64,000 nt of DNA from NCBI GenBank assembly GCA_009775125.1, contig VSPD01000002.1:71748-135747 (forward strand), read 5' to 3'. Position 1 is the first letter of the stretch. Every line of letters starts with the position of its first letter. The notes beneath the pieces were generated by a model. That model saw only the letters and a program-made list of their open reading frames with translations, did not search any database and was not told where the DNA came from. A program made the translations under genes and the position numbers. Below, piece by piece: positions 24,182-32,878 of this stretch. The DNA comes from Muribaculaceae bacterium. GTDB taxonomy: Bacteria > Bacteroidota > Bacteroidia > Bacteroidales > Muribaculaceae.

Positions 24182-26935
24182 TTACAGGCTCACGACCTTT
24201 ACCGAAGACGATGATGGAGATGTATGGCTCACTTCTATGCGGACAGGAATACGCTCCATCATGCTCTCGACATGTGAAATCAGCCCTATGCGTCGGCCTC
24301 CTATCAGATAAAGGCGGTCGAGCGCATCGAGCACTATGTCGAGCGTGTCCCGGTCGAGCGACCCGAAACCTTCGTCGATAAACAGAGTGTCGACATCGAT
24401 TTTGTCTTTCGCTATCGCCGACAGGCCAAGTGCCAATGCAAGCGACACTATAAACGACTCGCCACCCGACAACAAGCCTACGGCCCTTACGGAATCATTC
24501 TGATAAGAATCGATTACATTAATTGTCAGCGATGAATCTTCGCAATCGAGCCGATAGCGAGGAAGAAGCCTCGACATATAGTGATTTGATTTCTGGAGCA
24601 GAACTCTCAGCACGTAGCTTTGCGCCATGTTTCGAAACCGTTTTCCATCGGCTCCTCCAAAACTTTTGTCAAGGAGGGTCCAATTATCGCGTATGCGGCA
24701 TAATTCTGAAAGCCGCTGCCGGCTGTCGGCAACAAGAGCCTCATTTTTGACATTTTCAGCAATTCGAGTTTCCAAGGATGCTTTTTCCGCCATTTCCGCA
24801 TCACGTGTCTTTTCGATTTCAGATTTCTGCCGCGCAAACTCTTCAACCGTCGTGTCTGCCGGAATCTCCGGCCGCATTGAGGCATGTGCGTCCACTTGCT
24901 CCGAAACCGCTTTGACCGCACCTTCGGCCCGTCGCATCCTGTCGGCCAGTGCTTGCTTTCGCTCTCGGAAAGCAGTTATTTCTTCCCTGGATATGGATTC
25001 AATGGCTTCAACTTGCCGACGGTCGATATCGCCGGATTCATACCAAGCGTCGATTTCCGCCGACTTCCGTTTCATTGCCGATTCGGCATTTTCAAGTTTG
25101 CCATAAAGCGACACGAATTTACGAGCGGCCAACATGGCGCGCTCTTTTTTGTCTTGCAAAGAAGCAAGAATCCCCCGGCTGTGTTGCAATTGGTCAAGAC
25201 AGAGTTTTGCTTCTGAAATCTTCACGGACACATCCTCGCCTTTTCTTTTCGCCTCAGATTTAAGTGCGGAAAGACGTTCGACAATACCCTCCTCTTGTGG
25301 GTCGATATTGTATGCCTTTAATTCTGACTCAATTTTTGACAAGGCTGTTTTACGGGTGGATAATTGTGTGGATAATTCCGCCTCTGCGCGCATGAGCATT
25401 TTAATCTTTGTGGAAAGAGCCATTATATCCCTGTCGAGGTTGTCGAGACGTTTCACAGCCGACTCGTATTCCGACTGCACTACCTTCATGGCATTGTCGA
25501 GCGACGCATCATCATGAAGCGAGTCAACCTTAGACCCGCAGAGCGGACACTCCCCTGTCTCTGCAAACCGCTCGCGCAACTGAATAATATGGGAGTTAAG
25601 GTCGAGGCGCGCATTGCGTATAGCAGTCCATTCTACAACCTGCAAGTCAAGCGCCGGCCTTTCGGCACGCATTTGAGAAAGCAAAGCCTTGGTCTGCTCG
25701 ATCTGCTTGGTGTACTCATCTCTCTCACCGGTGAATCTTGAAATCTCCGAGGACACATTCGACCAATTCTGCAATGCAATCTCGGCCTTTGCCAGACGAG
25801 ACTGCTCATTTGACGCATCCATCAGCAACTTTGTAAGCGCGGACATATCGTAATTTTTTACAGCGGCCTCATGCTTGCCTACTTCTACTTTCTGAATCTC
25901 CACGGCCTTGGAGGCTTCTTCCTCTGCCGCAAATACGGCTTCGCGTTCTCCAAGAAGGCTAAGTTCTGTTTTTAAAATCTTAACATCGTCCTCGGCCCTG
26001 CGCAAATCTTCCAGCATGCGCCTTATCTCCACTGTGGCATCCCACAAATCTATTTTGCGAGCCTCATCGACAGTTACAGGCGATGATATTTCTTTTCTTA
26101 CTTTATCAAATTCGTCAACATTAGACAGCAGTGTCGCCCTAAGGCTTTGATCTCGCCGCAACCATTGAATCTTTTGGTCCAAAACGGCTATTTCACCTGT
26201 CCTTTCCTCAACGCTTTGCCCAAGTGCCTTGGCACGTTCATTCATAGTATTTTGCTCTTCGGGAGAAAGAAGCGAGATACCCTCAATCCGTGCTTTCATC
26301 AAATCGACATCGGCCGATGCCTGCCGGGCATGCTCGAATACGCGGGTTCCTATCCGAGCGTATAATTCGGTGCCCGTAAGTTTTTCAAGTATATCGGCCT
26401 TATCGCCCTCCTTGGCTTTTATAAATGCCGAGAACTGTCCCTGGGCGAGCAATGTGGTGCGCACAAACTGGTCGTAGGTCAGGCCGACTATTCTTTTTAT
26501 CGCTTCTTCGATATCGCGCACGCGTGTAAGCGACGAGCCGTCGGCAAGCGCGTCAAGCCGCCTGGCTATGGGGCGCATAGCTCCGGATGCACTGTTGCGA
26601 GCCCGGCGCGCTTCCCATGCGGCTATATATTTTTTCCCGTCGTTGCCTACAAAGGCAAGTTCCACCTCTCCACGTCCCGAGCCCCTGCGGAGAAGCTGCG
26701 ACGGGTGATTATTGGCCACGCCATAGCGGTCGTCGTCTGTCGTACCCGACGCAAGGAGCGATGGCACCTTATTATATAAAGCCAGGCAAATGGCATTAAG
26801 TATGGTAGTTTTGCCAGCGCCTGTGGGTCCGCATATAAGAAAAAGCGGTTCTGACGCGATAGGCTCACGATCGAAATGCAGTTCGGCATTTTCGATCGAG
26901 GCTATATTTGTTATTTTAAGCGAAATGAGTTTCAT
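24182..26935 (-). CDS. sbcC: SbcC-type exonuclease ATPase subunit
   Basis: A 917-residue Rad50/SbcC SMC-like ATPase. Walker A is GPTGAGKT (36-43); long coiled coils (about 190-440 and 480-760) flank the zinc hook CPLCGS at about residue 460; the ABC signature and Walker B come near the end (LLSGGESFIVSLALALGLS, DTLFIDEGFGSLD). With SbcD it forms the nuclease complex that cleaves DNA hairpins and processes ends. The reading frame is open for 30 codons upstream, but the ATG at 26935 gives the conserved MKLISLKI start and overlaps the sbcD stop by 4 bp (ATGA), which indicates coupled translation. Confidence 0.95.
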   Translation of the reverse strand: MKLISLKITNIASIENAELHFDREPIASEPLFLICGPTGAGKTTILNAICLALYNKVPSLLASGTTDDDRYGVANNHPSQLLRRGSGRGEVELAFVGNDGKKYIAAWEARRARNSASGAMRPIARRLDALADGSSLTRVRDIEEAIKRIVGLTYDQFVRTTLLAQGQFSAFIKAKEGDKADILEKLTGTELYARIGTRVFEHARQASADVDLMKARIEGISLLSPEEQNTMNERAKALGQSVEERTGEIAVLDQKIQWLRRDQSLRATLLSNVDEFDKVRKEISSPVTVDEARKIDLWDATVEIRRMLEDLRRAEDDVKILKTELSLLGEREAVFAAEEEASKAVEIQKVEVGKHEAAVKNYDMSALTKLLMDASNEQSRLAKAEIALQNWSNVSSEISRFTGERDEYTKQIEQTKALLSQMRAERPALDLQVVEWTAIRNARLDLNSHIIQLRERFAETGECPLCGSKVDSLHDDASLDNAMKVVQSEYESAVKRLDNLDRDIMALSTKIKMLMRAEAELSTQLSTRKTALSKIESELKAYNIDPQEEGIVERLSALKSEAKRKGEDVSVKISEAKLCLDQLQHSRGILASLQDKKERAMLAARKFVSLYGKLENAESAMKRKSAEIDAWYESGDIDRRQVEAIESISREEITAFRERKQALADRMRRAEGAVKAVSEQVDAHASMRPEIPADTTVEEFARQKSEIEKTRDAEMAEKASLETRIAENVKNEALVADSRQRLSELCRIRDNWTLLDKSFGGADGKRFRNMAQSYVLRVLLQKSNHYMSRLLPRYRLDCEDSSLTINVIDSYQNDSVRAVGLLSGGESFIVSLALALGLSAIAKDKIDVDTLFIDEGFGSLDRDTLDIVLDALDRLYLIGGRRIGLISHVESMMERIPVRIEVSHTSPSSSSVKVVSL

Positions 26936-28122
26936 GCGTCGTGTTCTTGATTTAGGTCGGATATAGCGGTGGAAAGCAAAGCAGCAAGTTCTTCTGACAT
27001 TTCCTCTCCATGTACTCTTCGCCAACTTTGGCGCGCTATATCGAGCGGAGAATATTCAGCCATGTCGCATATATCATCTATCCTGATATTATTTTCATCG
27101 TTGCAGAGCTTCTCGCGCGGCACTTTCCGAGTCTCGCAATAGCGGCATCTTTTTCCTTTGACTGCCGACATGGCCAGAGAATCGGCATCGGCGGGAAGCG
27201 GTTCTTCACTGTCGATAAGCAGACGGTAATAATTGTCGTCCTTATCATCAAGCATAATAAGCCTTTCTATGGCATTGTCGAAAGATGACGCTTCAATCGT
27301 AATCATTTCACGCAGGGGTGAAAGCGGAAGTGTTTTTACTTCCGGAATCGCACCTTGCTCCGTGAGGTTGACAAGGTTGACGCTATGCTGATAATTTTCG
27401 GTGAAATTTACCGGCAACGGACTGCCGCAGTAAAACGCTCGGTCGGAAATCTGTTGCGGGCAGTGAATATGTCCCAATGCAAGATAGTCGTAGCCTTCCG
27501 ACATGTTGCCGACCGGTTCTTTTTCCTGGCCTCCCACCGGCTCGTATTCGTGACCTTTGGTATCGCAGCCGTCCACAGCCAAATGTGCCATAAGCACAAT
27601 GGGCGCCTTGCAGCGCAAGGCCTCTCGCATTACTCCGGAGAAAAATTCCGCACACCGGCATGTGCGGTCGGCATCCGGCCTCATCAACGGATAATTCGAC
27701 GGATGAAAGAACGGAACGGCGACAATCCGTCCGCACTCGGGCAAATCGACAAAGAAACTTTTTGGGTCGGCACATCCTTTCTCATCGCGGACAGCCGCGC
27801 CAATCACCCTCACGCCAATCTTCTCCCAAAGCGCACTGTGAGATGCAAGCCGCGAGCCGCTGTCGTGATTTCCGGCGGTAATAACAATCACCGTTTCGGG
27901 CGAAGCCTCATGCAGCCTTATTACAGTGTCGACAAACAGTCGTTGAGCCGATGCCGATGGTGTGACGTTATGAAAAATATCTCCGCTTACCACCAGGGCG
28001 TCGGGAGAACATGCACGCATTATCTCGGCCATTTGCCTGAAAATATGATTATGCTCGTCTTCGCGGTCGAAATGATAGAATGTTTGGCCTATATGCCAGT
28101 CGGATGTGTGGAGTATCAGCAT
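26932..28122 (-). CDS. sbcD: Exonuclease subunit SbcD
   Basis: A 396-residue Mre11-type metallophosphoesterase. Metal ligands are visible in TSDWHIGQ (D8, H10), VVSGDIFHN, TAGNHDSGSR, LMAHLAV and LGHIHCPQ. The C-terminal capping region contains DADSLAMSAVKGKRC-type sequence and is less conserved. It is the endo/exonuclease partner of SbcC, whose gene overlaps it by 4 bp. The gene begins just after the terminator of the POT transporter. Confidence 0.95.
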   Translation of the reverse strand: MLILHTSDWHIGQTFYHFDREDEHNHIFRQMAEIMRACSPDALVVSGDIFHNVTPSASAQRLFVDTVIRLHEASPETVIVITAGNHDSGSRLASHSALWEKIGVRVIGAAVRDEKGCADPKSFFVDLPECGRIVAVPFFHPSNYPLMRPDADRTCRCAEFFSGVMREALRCKAPIVLMAHLAVDGCDTKGHEYEPVGGQEKEPVGNMSEGYDYLALGHIHCPQQISDRAFYCGSPLPVNFTENYQHSVNLVNLTEQGAIPEVKTLPLSPLREMITIEASSFDNAIERLIMLDDKDDNYYRLLIDSEEPLPADADSLAMSAVKGKRCRYCETRKVPREKLCNDENNIRIDDICDMAEYSPLDIARQSWRRVHGEEMSEELAALLSTAISDLNQEHDA

Positions 28123-28142
28123 ATTTATTATGTGACAGCTTT

Positions 28143-28171
28143 AAAAAACGCTCGCCGAAAATCGACGAGCG
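28143..28171 (-). terminator. Intrinsic terminator after the POT transporter
   Basis: Stem CGCTCGCCGA (149-158 of the 28 kb block, i.e. 28149-28158) pairs with TCGACGAGCG (28162-28171) with one wobble; on the minus strand it is followed by six U residues (complement of 28143-28148). Confidence 0.8.
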
Positions 28172-28199
28172 CAAGAAAGAATGTGAATGTTTCCGAATC

Positions 28200-29732
28200 T
28201 TATTTAGCAACACGTTCGAGCCATTTCACCATTGCGAGCATTACGCCCATGGAAATAAGGCAAACGACAAGGAACACCGTCCATGCTTGCCAGATGGGGA
28301 ATTTGTTGTACATCAACGGGCCGATCCAGAGAAGCAGATTGCCAATGGCCGTTGCGCCAAGCCAAAGGCCCTGGCAAAGGCCCTGCATGTTCTTGGGAGC
28401 CACTTTCGACACGAACGAGAGTCCGAGCGGAGAGATGAAAAGCTCTGCGACAGTAAGGAAGAAATAGAGAAGGATGAGTACCCACGGACCTGCTTTCACG
28501 GCTGCCACCGCATCGGGATTGGCGAGAGCCTCGGCACGGAATTCGGTGCCCGAAGGATAGCCCTGATAATAGCTGTACACGGCAAGGAAAAGGTAAGCGA
28601 TGCCGGCAAGACCCATACCGATAGCGATTTTACGCGGGGTTGAGATTTCTTTGCCACGTTTCGAAAGCGAGCCAAAGAGAAGCATTACAAGAGGTGTGAG
28701 CACAATTACAAAGAACGGGTTCACGGCTTGCCAAATTTCCGGGGCAATGGTGTCGGTCTTCACGAAGTCGCGGGCAAAAATCGACAGCGATGTGCCGTTT
28801 TGGTGGAATGAGAACCAGAAGAAAATAGCGATGCCAAGCACTGCGAAAAGAGCATACATGCGCTGCTTTATTTCTTTGGCCATAGCAGCTTTTTCCTCGG
28901 CTGTGTAGTTCACAACCTCGGCTTTCTCCTTGCGTCCGGGGTTGGGAAGCGAATTCTTGGTAACGATAAAAATAACAAGAGAGATAATCATCGCAAGCAC
29001 CGATGCAATAAACGAATAGTGGATGCCGGTGTTGAACACTTCAAGATATTTTTGGCAGAAAGCCTGGATGTCGCCGCTTACATTTCCGCCGACAGATGTG
29101 ACAAGAGCGTAGAAATTGTCGATATTTTCGGTGGCCATGGTTGTGGTGGCGCCAAGGTACTGGTGGCAAAGGGCCGGAAGCGAGGCATCGTATGCAAGGC
29201 CGTTTTGATCGAGCCACCATGAACGTAACAACGGAGCGACAAAAGGAGCGATGAGACCACCTATATTAATAAATACATAAAAAATCTGGAATCCTGAGTC
29301 GCGCTGCGAGGCATATTTGGGGTTATCGTAAAGCTGGCCTACGATAGCCTGGAGATTGCCTTTGAAAAGACCGTTGCCAAATGCGATGAAAAACAGAGCC
29401 ACGCAAGTGAGGGTGAGAAGCCATGTGGTGTTATCAGGGGTGGCAAGCACCGGAACTGACAACACGCAATAACCGATGGTCATGATGATAAGGCCCTGGA
29501 TGATGGTGCGCTTGTAATTTTGAGTCTTGTCGGCTATAACACCGCCCACGAGGCTCAGCACATAGATGCCGGCATAGAAGAAGGAATAGATTAAGGTACT
29601 TGTCTCTTCGTCGAGACCAAACTTCGAGCAAAGGAAAAGCACGAGCACGGCATTCATTATATAATAGCCGAATCGCTCGCCCATGTTGCTCAACGCCGCA
29701 GGGATTAGCCCTTTTGGATGACTTTTGAACAT
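28200..29732 (-). CDS. POT-family peptide transporter
   Basis: A 510-residue MFS protein of the proton-dependent oligopeptide transporter (PTR2) family with about 12-14 membrane helices. Family marks: ERFGYYIMNAVL in helix 1 (19-30), the LVGGVIADK loop after helix 2 (61-69), and the FGNGLFKGNLQAIVGQLY region after helix 4. Uptake of di- and tripeptides with protons is the expected role, fitting the secreted peptidases nearby. One odd point: the ExxER motif of helix 1 reads NMGER, with Asn for the first Glu. A promoter is predicted at 29784-29815, so the gene is probably transcribed alone. Confidence 0.9.
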   Translation of the reverse strand: MFKSHPKGLIPAALSNMGERFGYYIMNAVLVLFLCSKFGLDEETSTLIYSFFYAGIYVLSLVGGVIADKTQNYKRTIIQGLIIMTIGYCVLSVPVLATPDNTTWLLTLTCVALFFIAFGNGLFKGNLQAIVGQLYDNPKYASQRDSGFQIFYVFINIGGLIAPFVAPLLRSWWLDQNGLAYDASLPALCHQYLGATTTMATENIDNFYALVTSVGGNVSGDIQAFCQKYLEVFNTGIHYSFIASVLAMIISLVIFIVTKNSLPNPGRKEKAEVVNYTAEEKAAMAKEIKQRMYALFAVLGIAIFFWFSFHQNGTSLSIFARDFVKTDTIAPEIWQAVNPFFVIVLTPLVMLLFGSLSKRGKEISTPRKIAIGMGLAGIAYLFLAVYSYYQGYPSGTEFRAEALANPDAVAAVKAGPWVLILLYFFLTVAELFISPLGLSFVSKVAPKNMQGLCQGLWLGATAIGNLLLWIGPLMYNKFPIWQAWTVFLVVCLISMGVMLAMVKWLERVAK

Positions 29733-29783
29733 AGTGATTTATTGGATTTTAGTTATTTCTGTTATCTTGGGCGGTTTTGGGTG

Positions 29784-29815
29784 TAAAGTTAAGTATAATC
29801 GCCGGATATTGCAAA
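29784..29815 (-). promoter_or_regulatory. Predicted promoter of the POT transporter
   Basis: On the minus strand TTTG (complement of 29812-29815), a 20-nt spacer and TAACTTTA (complement of 29784-29791) match the Bacteroidetes consensus except for the last base of the -7 box. The start codon is about 52 nt downstream. Confidence 0.55.
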
Positions 29816-29832
29816 CGCAGGGAGATAATTTT

Positions 29833-30345
29833 TTAACTATTCCCGTAAACCTCACGATGCAATGTCGCCGCCATGGACGCAAGTACATCGTCGCCGACAT
29901 TCTGCGAAACCATAAACATGAGCGGCACCTCCGGAAGCCCCGGAGAGTAAGGAGGCTGAACATACGCGAAATCGGGATACTGCACAAACCCGTGGCGCTC
30001 ATAAAAAGCAATGCGTCGGCGCGCGTCATCTCCCGTAGCCGCCGGCTCAACTTCCACCAGCACCGGCTTGTCTTCTCCATGCACGACGGCATCAAGCAGC
30101 CGTCCTCCGACGCCGAGCCCCCTGGCAGATGCGTCGACGGCCAGATGCTCTATGTAGGAAAACTCCGGAAATCGCCAAACCGTGGCAAACCCAAGCACAG
30201 CGCCCGATTCATCGCAGGCTTTTTCAAGTATTATTTTTTCACTCCTGACTCTTTCCACAAGATCGGCCCAGGGACGTTGTTCCTCCTCGGGAAAAGATGC
30301 ATGGTATATTGCCTTAATCGGCATCAAATCGACAGTTGTAAACAT
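29833..30345 (-). CDS. GNAT-family N-acetyltransferase
   Basis: A 170-residue acetyl-CoA-dependent N-acetyltransferase. The acetyl-CoA pyrophosphate loop (motif A) is HLAVDASARGLGVGGRLLDA (67-86, with R75-GLGVGG), followed by motif B around RRIAFYERHGFVQ. The substrate is unknown; small GNATs of this type acetylate amines, antibiotics or protein N-termini. It is divergent from the Lrp gene 116 nt away, and Lrp regulators often control a divergent neighbour, so it is a candidate target. Confidence 0.85.
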   Translation of the reverse strand: MFTTVDLMPIKAIYHASFPEEEQRPWADLVERVRSEKIILEKACDESGAVLGFATVWRFPEFSYIEHLAVDASARGLGVGGRLLDAVVHGEDKPVLVEVEPAATGDDARRRIAFYERHGFVQYPDFAYVQPPYSPGLPEVPLMFMVSQNVGDDVLASMAATLHREVYGNS

Positions 30346-30461
30346 ATTATTATGTCAAAATATATTAAAGATGCTATTTTATTGCAAATTTATCAAAATA
30401 TATTTATTAAATTTGCAAATAAATACGGAAAACTTAAAATTTCTAAGTTAATAAAAAGACT

Positions 30462-30920
30462 ATGAATCGTCAGCAACTCGACAAAATCGATATCCAGATT
30501 CTTCAAAAACTGGGCGAGGATGGCCGAAAGCCTTATCTCGAAATAGCCCGCGAACTTGGCGTGTCGGGCGCAGCAATCCACCAACGCCTCCAACGCCTCA
30601 CGGCAAAAGGTGTAGTCAACGGCACAGAATGTCAAATAAATCCCGCCTCGCTCGGCTACGAGACATGCGCATACATAGGCATATTCCTTAACGACCCCAC
30701 CAAATTCACCAAGGTTATTGAAGATCTCAAAAAGATACCCGAGGTTGTAGAATGTCACTTCACCACAGGACATTACGATATATTCACAAAAGTTGTCGCC
30801 CGCAACAACGACCATCTCCTGGAAATAATCCAAGACAAATTCCAACGGCTTGACACATCGCGCACCGAAACTCTCATTTCGTTCAAGGAAGTTTTCAAGC
30901 GTCAGTTCCCGATAGAATAA
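30462..30920 (+). CDS. Lrp/AsnC-family transcriptional regulator
   Basis: A 152-residue feast/famine regulator. The N-terminal HTH (about 5-55, LDKIDIQILQKLGEDGRK and VSGAAIHQRLQRLTAKGVV) is followed by the RAM/AsnC ligand-binding domain (about 65-150) with GHYDIFTKVVARNNDHL. It probably senses amino acids. A TAAATTTG element at 30408-30415 could be the -7 box. It is separated from the M64 peptidase gene by 54 nt on the same strand. Confidence 0.93.
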   Translation: MNRQQLDKIDIQILQKLGEDGRKPYLEIARELGVSGAAIHQRLQRLTAKGVVNGTECQINPASLGYETCAYIGIFLNDPTKFTKVIEDLKKIPEVVECHFTTGHYDIFTKVVARNNDHLLEIIQDKFQRLDTSRTETLISFKEVFKRQFPIE

Positions 30921-30974
30921 GCAGACCCGAGAAACCTCGGGACAATCTTTCAGCCGGCAAACCGCATCTGTATC

Positions 30975-32240
30975 ATGAAAAGACTGCTTAACGCAGCATG
31001 CGCTTTATTTATATGCGCATCGGCACATGCTTCAGGATTCAACACTTTTTTTGCAGACTCCACCTTGCGCCTCGACCTCATATTGTCGGGGACCCATGAA
31101 AGTGTGTCGGTAAGCCTCAGCCGGCTACATTGCAAACCGGGATGGGCCGGCCGGAAAACGAATCTCGACAGCCTGCTCCTCAAAGGGTCGGGCGATGTCA
31201 CGGTTGTCACCGCAGAGGGCGACACTATTTACCGCAACTCATTTTCCTCCCTGTTCAGCGAGTGGCTCGACCTGAATCCGAAAGAGAATCGGGCTTTTCA
31301 ACATTCCGTCACTGTTCCGATGCCACGGTCAACGGCCACGGCCACGGTGACTTTGCGCGACAAACGCCACAACGCAATAGCGACAAGCACATTTACTATC
31401 GACCCTGCCGATATCCTTATAAAAAAGGATAGCCGTGGGGCGCTTCCGCATACATATATTCATCGCGGTTCGTTCCGGGGACCCAAAATTTCGGTCGCCA
31501 TCCTTGCCGAGGGCTACACGGAGTCGGATATGCCGCTGTTCATAGCCGATGCCAAAGCCGCCGTCAAGGCTCTGTTCAGCCATAAGCCATTCGATGAATT
31601 CCGCGAGCGGTTCGACATTATCGCAGTAGAAACCCCGTCGGACACAACCGGCGTATCCACGCCTAAATATGCCGACTGGCGCCACACGGCCTTCGACTCG
31701 CATTTTTCCACATTTTATTCCGACCGCTATCTCACCACGCCATCGGTATGGGCCATGCACGAAGCCTGCCGAGGAATTCCTGCCGAGCATTTCATTATTC
31801 TCGCCAATTCCGACGAATATGGAGGCGGCGGCATTTTCAACGCCTACACCCTTACATCGTCACGCGGCACCAACTTCAACAATGTTGTCACTCACGAATT
31901 CGGCCACAGCTTCGGAGGCCTTGCCGACGAATATTTTTACGATGGCGACGTGATGGACAACACATACCCGCTCGATGCCGAGCCTTGGGAGCCAAACATA
32001 ACCACTCTCGTCGACTTTGACTCGAAATGGAAAGACATGCTTGCCGACGGCACTCCGCAGCCTACCCCAACCGACCTGTCGATGCAATATCCCGTCGGAC
32101 TTTATGAAGGAGGCGGCTATTCTTTTCACGGCATATATCGCCCGGCCGACTACTGCCGGATGCGGGTGAACAACACCGACGCATTTTGCCCGGTGTGCCA
32201 AAGGGCAATACGAAAAATGATACAGTTTTACACTGAATAA
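30975..32240 (+). CDS. Secreted M64-family metallopeptidase
   Basis: A 421-residue secreted zinc peptidase of the M64 (IgA peptidase) family. A signal peptide (MKRLLNAACALFICASAHAS) precedes the M64 N-terminal beta domain (about 25-140). The catalytic domain has the zinc motif H307-E-F-G-H311 in THEFGHSFGGLADEY, with the third ligand probably the Asp/Glu of DEY shortly after, and the family segment VAILAEGYTES. The founding member cleaves IgA, but Bacteroidales carry many members of unknown substrate, so IgA cleavage is not implied here. The codon next to the stop is followed by a 120-nt gap with a TAAATTTG box (32291-32298) before mce. Confidence 0.9.
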   Translation: MKRLLNAACALFICASAHASGFNTFFADSTLRLDLILSGTHESVSVSLSRLHCKPGWAGRKTNLDSLLLKGSGDVTVVTAEGDTIYRNSFSSLFSEWLDLNPKENRAFQHSVTVPMPRSTATATVTLRDKRHNAIATSTFTIDPADILIKKDSRGALPHTYIHRGSFRGPKISVAILAEGYTESDMPLFIADAKAAVKALFSHKPFDEFRERFDIIAVETPSDTTGVSTPKYADWRHTAFDSHFSTFYSDRYLTTPSVWAMHEACRGIPAEHFIILANSDEYGGGGIFNAYTLTSSRGTNFNNVVTHEFGHSFGGLADEYFYDGDVMDNTYPLDAEPWEPNITTLVDFDSKWKDMLADGTPQPTPTDLSMQYPVGLYEGGGYSFHGIYRPADYCRMRVNNTDAFCPVCQRAIRKMIQFYTE

Positions 32241-32362
32241 AAGCATTTGCTAAAAAGTGTGAAAATAATATGATGTTTGCAAATAATTTGTAAATTTGCA
32301 TTTTGAAAGATATATAATCTATCCTCGAAATAAAACAACTTAACAAATAAATCTAACCAATC

Positions 32363-32782
32363 ATGGACATTTCCCACATTGAACACATCGGTATCGCTGT
32401 ACCGAGCCTCGAAGAAGCAATCCCCTTCTACGAAAACATCCTCGGTTTCAAATGCTTCGCCATCGAAGAAGTAGCAGACCAGAAAGTGCGCACCGCGTTC
32501 TTCAAGGTTGGACAAACCAAAATCGAACTTCTCGAAGGCACTTCGGAAGACAGCGCTATCTCAAAGTTCATTGCCAACAACGGCGGTCGCGGCGGCATCC
32601 AGCACGTGGCATTTGCTGTTGAATCAGGTGTGGCAAACGCACTGGCCGAAGCAGAAGAAAAAGGTTGCCGTCTCATCGACAAGGCTCCCCGCAAAGGCGC
32701 AGAAGGCCTCAACATCGCCTTCCTTCACCCGAAATCGACCGTAGGCACTCTCGTCGAACTCTGCGAAGACCCCAACAAATAA
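32363..32782 (+). CDS. mce: Methylmalonyl-CoA epimerase
   Basis: A 139-residue VOC-superfamily enzyme that interconverts (R)- and (S)-methylmalonyl-CoA. Two beta-alpha-beta-beta-beta modules carry the metal ligands: His in IEHIGIAVPSLEEA (about residue 8), His in GGIQHVAFAV (about 77) and Glu in VELCED near the end. It is the first gene of the propionate module with the decarboxylase pump downstream: mutase product (R) is epimerised to the (S) isomer before decarboxylation to propionyl-CoA. Confidence 0.95.
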   Translation: MDISHIEHIGIAVPSLEEAIPFYENILGFKCFAIEEVADQKVRTAFFKVGQTKIELLEGTSEDSAISKFIANNGGRGGIQHVAFAVESGVANALAEAEEKGCRLIDKAPRKGAEGLNIAFLHPKSTVGTLVELCEDPNK

Positions 32783-32811
32783 GAAATATACACATCTTTT
32801 TTAAATATAGA

Positions 32812-32856
32812 TTTTGAACTCCGGGAACATGGCCAGCCATTTCCCGGAACTCAAAA
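32812..32856 (+). other. Hairpin in the mce-mmdA gap
   Basis: TTTTGA...CCGGGAA (32812-32827) pairs with TTCCCGG...TCAAAA (32841-32856), enclosing an inner ATGGC/GCCAT pair. It ends 22 nt before the mmdA start. There is no U-tract, so it may modulate expression or protect the downstream mRNA. Confidence 0.4.
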
Positions 32857-32878
32857 TTTATGATTCAAACTTCAACTT

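Noticed and set aside
26936..27025. Upstream extension of sbcC by 30 residues
   Set aside because: The extension overlaps sbcD extensively and is not family-like; the ATG at 26935 gives the conserved start and an ATGA overlap.
27355..28467. A 370-codon open frame opposite sbcD and the end of the POT gene
   Set aside because: It crosses a terminator and two recognised genes in antisense; no conserved motifs.
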